DNA from: Clostridia bacterium
Lineage (GTDB): Bacteria > Bacillota_A > Clostridia > Oscillospirales > CAG-272
Assembly: GCA_017407885.1 (NCBI GenBank)
Contig: JAFQVU010000120.1
Coordinates: forward strand, 1-6,625
Length of the DNA stretch: 6,625 nt
Reading direction: 5' to 3'
Shown: positions 5,099-6,625 of the stretch, one piece after another
How the letters are laid out: every line of letters starts with the position of its first letter
Position numbering within the stretch: the stretch's first letter is position 1
Position numbers and translations under genes: made by a program
Notes under the pieces: generated by a model
Database searches by the model: none
Seen by the model: the letters and a program-made list of their open reading frames with translations, nothing else
What the model was told of the DNA's origin: nothing

Positions 5099-6085
5099 GT
5101 GAAAAAACTGAAAATCGAATACGGCGACAGTGTTTTCGCGCTCCCTCGAGAGAAGCTGACCGCCGTGCTTGCGTCTGCAAGTGAATTTAATTTAAAGGTG
5201 CTTATACTCGCGGCATCGGACGATGCGCTTCGTGCAGATTATGATAATGCCTGTACGGAGCTTTGCCGCAGACTTGACTGTACGAAGTCCGCACTTTCGC
5301 GTGCACTTGAATTTTGGCGTCAGGCAGGTGTTATGTCGGCTGTGGACTGTGATGAAACAGCGCAGACGGCTGTGCAGGAATCGGGTAAAAAGCATCTGCA
5401 ATCGGAGTCGCTTCCCGAATACACCGAGAGTCAGACGGCTGATATTATCGAAAAGAATACCGATCTTTCGGGAATTATTGATATGTGTCAGCAGATCGTT
5501 GAAAAGATGTTCACTTCTGCCGAGGTGCAGATAATCGTCGGTCTTTATGACCATTTAGGGCTTGACGGCGAGTATATCGTAACGCTTTTTGCGCACTGCG
5601 AAAAGAGCGGTAAGCGCTCGCTTCGCTACATTGAAAAAACCGCGCTTTCGCTTTATGATGAAGGCATTGATACGGCATCCGCTTTAGAGGATTATATCAG
5701 GAGACGTGAGAGACTTGATGAAAATATCGGACGTTTGCGCTCACTTATCGGAGCAGGCTCACGCCAGCTTACCTCAAGAGAGAAGAAGCTCTTCGAGTGT
5801 TGGCTTAACGAATGGAAATTTGATATCGACGTTATCACACGCGCATACGAGGTAACCGTTGACCGACTCGGCGAGTACAAGCTTGCGTATATGAACCGTA
5901 TACTCGAAAATTGGCACAAGGACGGACTTTTGACTATCGATGCTGTTGAGGCATCAATTGAAGAGTATCAGAAAAACAAGTCCGAGGCACAGAAAAACAA
6001 ATCCGGATTTGAGACGGATGAATACTTCGAGGCGGCACTTGCCCGCAGTCAGAAGTATCTTGAAAAGAACAGATCGGGGAAGTAA
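5099..6085 (+). CDS. DnaD domain protein (primosome/replication initiation component)
   Basis: DnaD/DnaB-type proteins of Firmicutes remodel origin DNA and help recruit the helicase loader and replicative helicase. The 328 residues show an N-terminal winged-helix-like part (about 1-85), a polar linker rich in Glu, Ser and Thr (about 84-120), and what look like two DnaD (DDBH2) repeats. The first repeat (about 122-195) contains SLRYIEKTALSLYDEGI. The second (about 212-285) contains the signature YMNRILENWHKDGLLT (264-279). A charged tail with a QKNKS duplication follows. The start is GTG with GAGG (5085-5088) 10 nt upstream. It is followed after 12 nt by a DnaC/DnaI-like helicase loader, the expected partner, which supports a role in helicase loading. 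Whether it corresponds to DnaD or DnaB of Bacillus cannot be told from sequence alone. A prophage origin is possible for such pairs, but the housekeeping context argues against it. Confidence 0.88.
   Translation: MKKLKIEYGDSVFALPREKLTAVLASASEFNLKVLILAASDDALRADYDNACTELCRRLDCTKSALSRALEFWRQAGVMSAVDCDETAQTAVQESGKKHLQSESLPEYTESQTADIIEKNTDLSGIIDMCQQIVEKMFTSAEVQIIVGLYDHLGLDGEYIVTLFAHCEKSGKRSLRYIEKTALSLYDEGIDTASALEDYIRRRERLDENIGRLRSLIGAGSRQLTSREKKLFECWLNEWKFDIDVITRAYEVTVDRLGEYKLAYMNRILENWHKDGLLTIDAVEASIEEYQKNKSEAQKNKSGFETDEYFEAALARSQKYLEKNRSGK
5969..6005 (+). repeat. Imperfect tandem repeat in the DnaD-domain gene
   Basis: CAGAAAAACAAGTCCG (5969-5984) recurs with one change at 5990-6005, a 21-nt period that adds seven codons and keeps the frame. 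It encodes QKNKS twice in the charged tail after the second DnaD domain, consistent with a recent slippage or duplication in a flexible region. Confidence 0.75.
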
Positions 6086-6097
6086 GGGGGGACAGGA

Positions 6098-6625
6098 GTG
6101 GCTTATAATAAGGAAAATTACGTCAGAATACGTCAGGAGTATGCGACGAAGAATCTGCGTGCCAAGGAAGCCGCAGAACAGCGTGCAGAGGACCTTCACA
6201 TGATGTATCCCGAGCTTGCCAAGATAGACCGCGTTCTCTCTGAGACCGGATTCAATATTCTTCGCGAAGCGACAAAGGGAAAGGACGGACTTGATGAACG
6301 TATAGCGAAGCTACGCGAAGAAAACCGTGAGCTCCAGCAGGCACGCGGAGCGTATCTTGAATCTATCGGCTATCCTGCCGATTACACCTCGGTCAAATAT
6401 GAGTGTTCCGTTTGCTCCGATACAGGTTTTGTCGGAACGAAAATGTGCGACTGCCTGCGCCGCGAGCTTATTTTGGCCGGCTACGAAAGCTCGGGCATCG
6501 GTAAGCTTATTCGCACGCAGAGCTTTGATACCTTCAGCCTCGATTACTATAACCGCTCGGAAGACGAGCGTAAAAACATGGAAATGATCCTTTCCGCCTG
6601 CCGTACATATGCGCAGTCCTTCGAC
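6098..6625 (+). CDS. DnaC/DnaI-like helicase loader, ATP-binding protein (N-terminal part; runs off the window)
   Basis: An open frame of 176 codons from GTG to the window end, with no stop. The N-terminal third is helical and charged, with a coiled-coil-like stretch DERIAKLREENRELQQARG (66-84), then GYPADY (91-96) and a zinc-binding cluster C103-x2-C106 and C117-x-C119 (YECSVCSDTG, MCDCL). This block is typical of clostridial DnaC/DnaI-type loaders, which place the replicative helicase on DNA. The AAA+ ATPase domain with Walker motifs would lie beyond the right edge, so it is not seen and the call rests on the N-terminal signature. GTG is chosen because AAGGGGGG (6084-6091) lies 6 nt upstream and the protein opens as related loaders do (MAYNKENYVRIRQEY). 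It lies 12 nt after the DnaD-domain gene and is very likely co-transcribed with it. Confidence 0.88.
   Translation, partial: MAYNKENYVRIRQEYATKNLRAKEAAEQRAEDLHMMYPELAKIDRVLSETGFNILREATKGKDGLDERIAKLREENRELQQARGAYLESIGYPADYTSVKYECSVCSDTGFVGTKMCDCLRRELILAGYESSGIGKLIRTQSFDTFSLDYYNRSEDERKNMEMILSACRTYAQSFD

Overview
The window reads as chromosome of a Firmicutes bacterium, most likely class Clostridia (an Oscillospirales-type gut lineage is my guess). The grounds are a Rex redox repressor, a DnaD-domain replication protein next to a DnaC/DnaI-type helicase loader, a ComEB-like dCMP deaminase, AGGAG-type ribosome binding sites, several GTG starts and moderate GC. All eight genes lie on the + strand and none looks foreign or broken. 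The last gene runs off the right edge.

Layout: (1) 35-1842 is a tight run of galU (UDP-glucose synthesis), a dCMP deaminase (dUMP supply for dTMP) and rimI (N-acetyltransferase); rimI overlaps its upstream neighbour by 1 nt. (2) 1843-1953 is a short gap with two hairpins. The second hairpin sits between a good Shine-Dalgarno sequence and the tsaD start codon. (3) 1954-2961 is tsaD, the tRNA t6A37 synthesis enzyme; tsaB and tsaE are not in the window. (4) 2962-3185 is the only sizeable non-coding stretch. It holds four copies of the 10-mer TGTGGAAAAC (alternating at first), plus TGTGTAAAA. All five fit the relaxed DnaA-box consensus TTWTNCACA, and the stretch then becomes AT-rich. (5) 3186-6625 holds an isocitrate-type dehydrogenase, rex, a DnaD-domain protein and the N-terminal part of a helicase loader, with gaps of 44, 24 and 12 nt.

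How it may fit together: the icd-rex pair links an enzyme that makes NAD(P)H with a sensor of the NADH/NAD+ ratio. The dnaD-loader pair is replisome-loading machinery. A DnaA-box-like cluster upstream of the same gene run raises the possibility that DnaA binds here, as a titration site, a transcriptional control site or less likely an origin. That cluster, and the hairpin between the tsaD ribosome binding site and its start, are the two observations most worth checking. The coding genes themselves are ordinary housekeeping genes.
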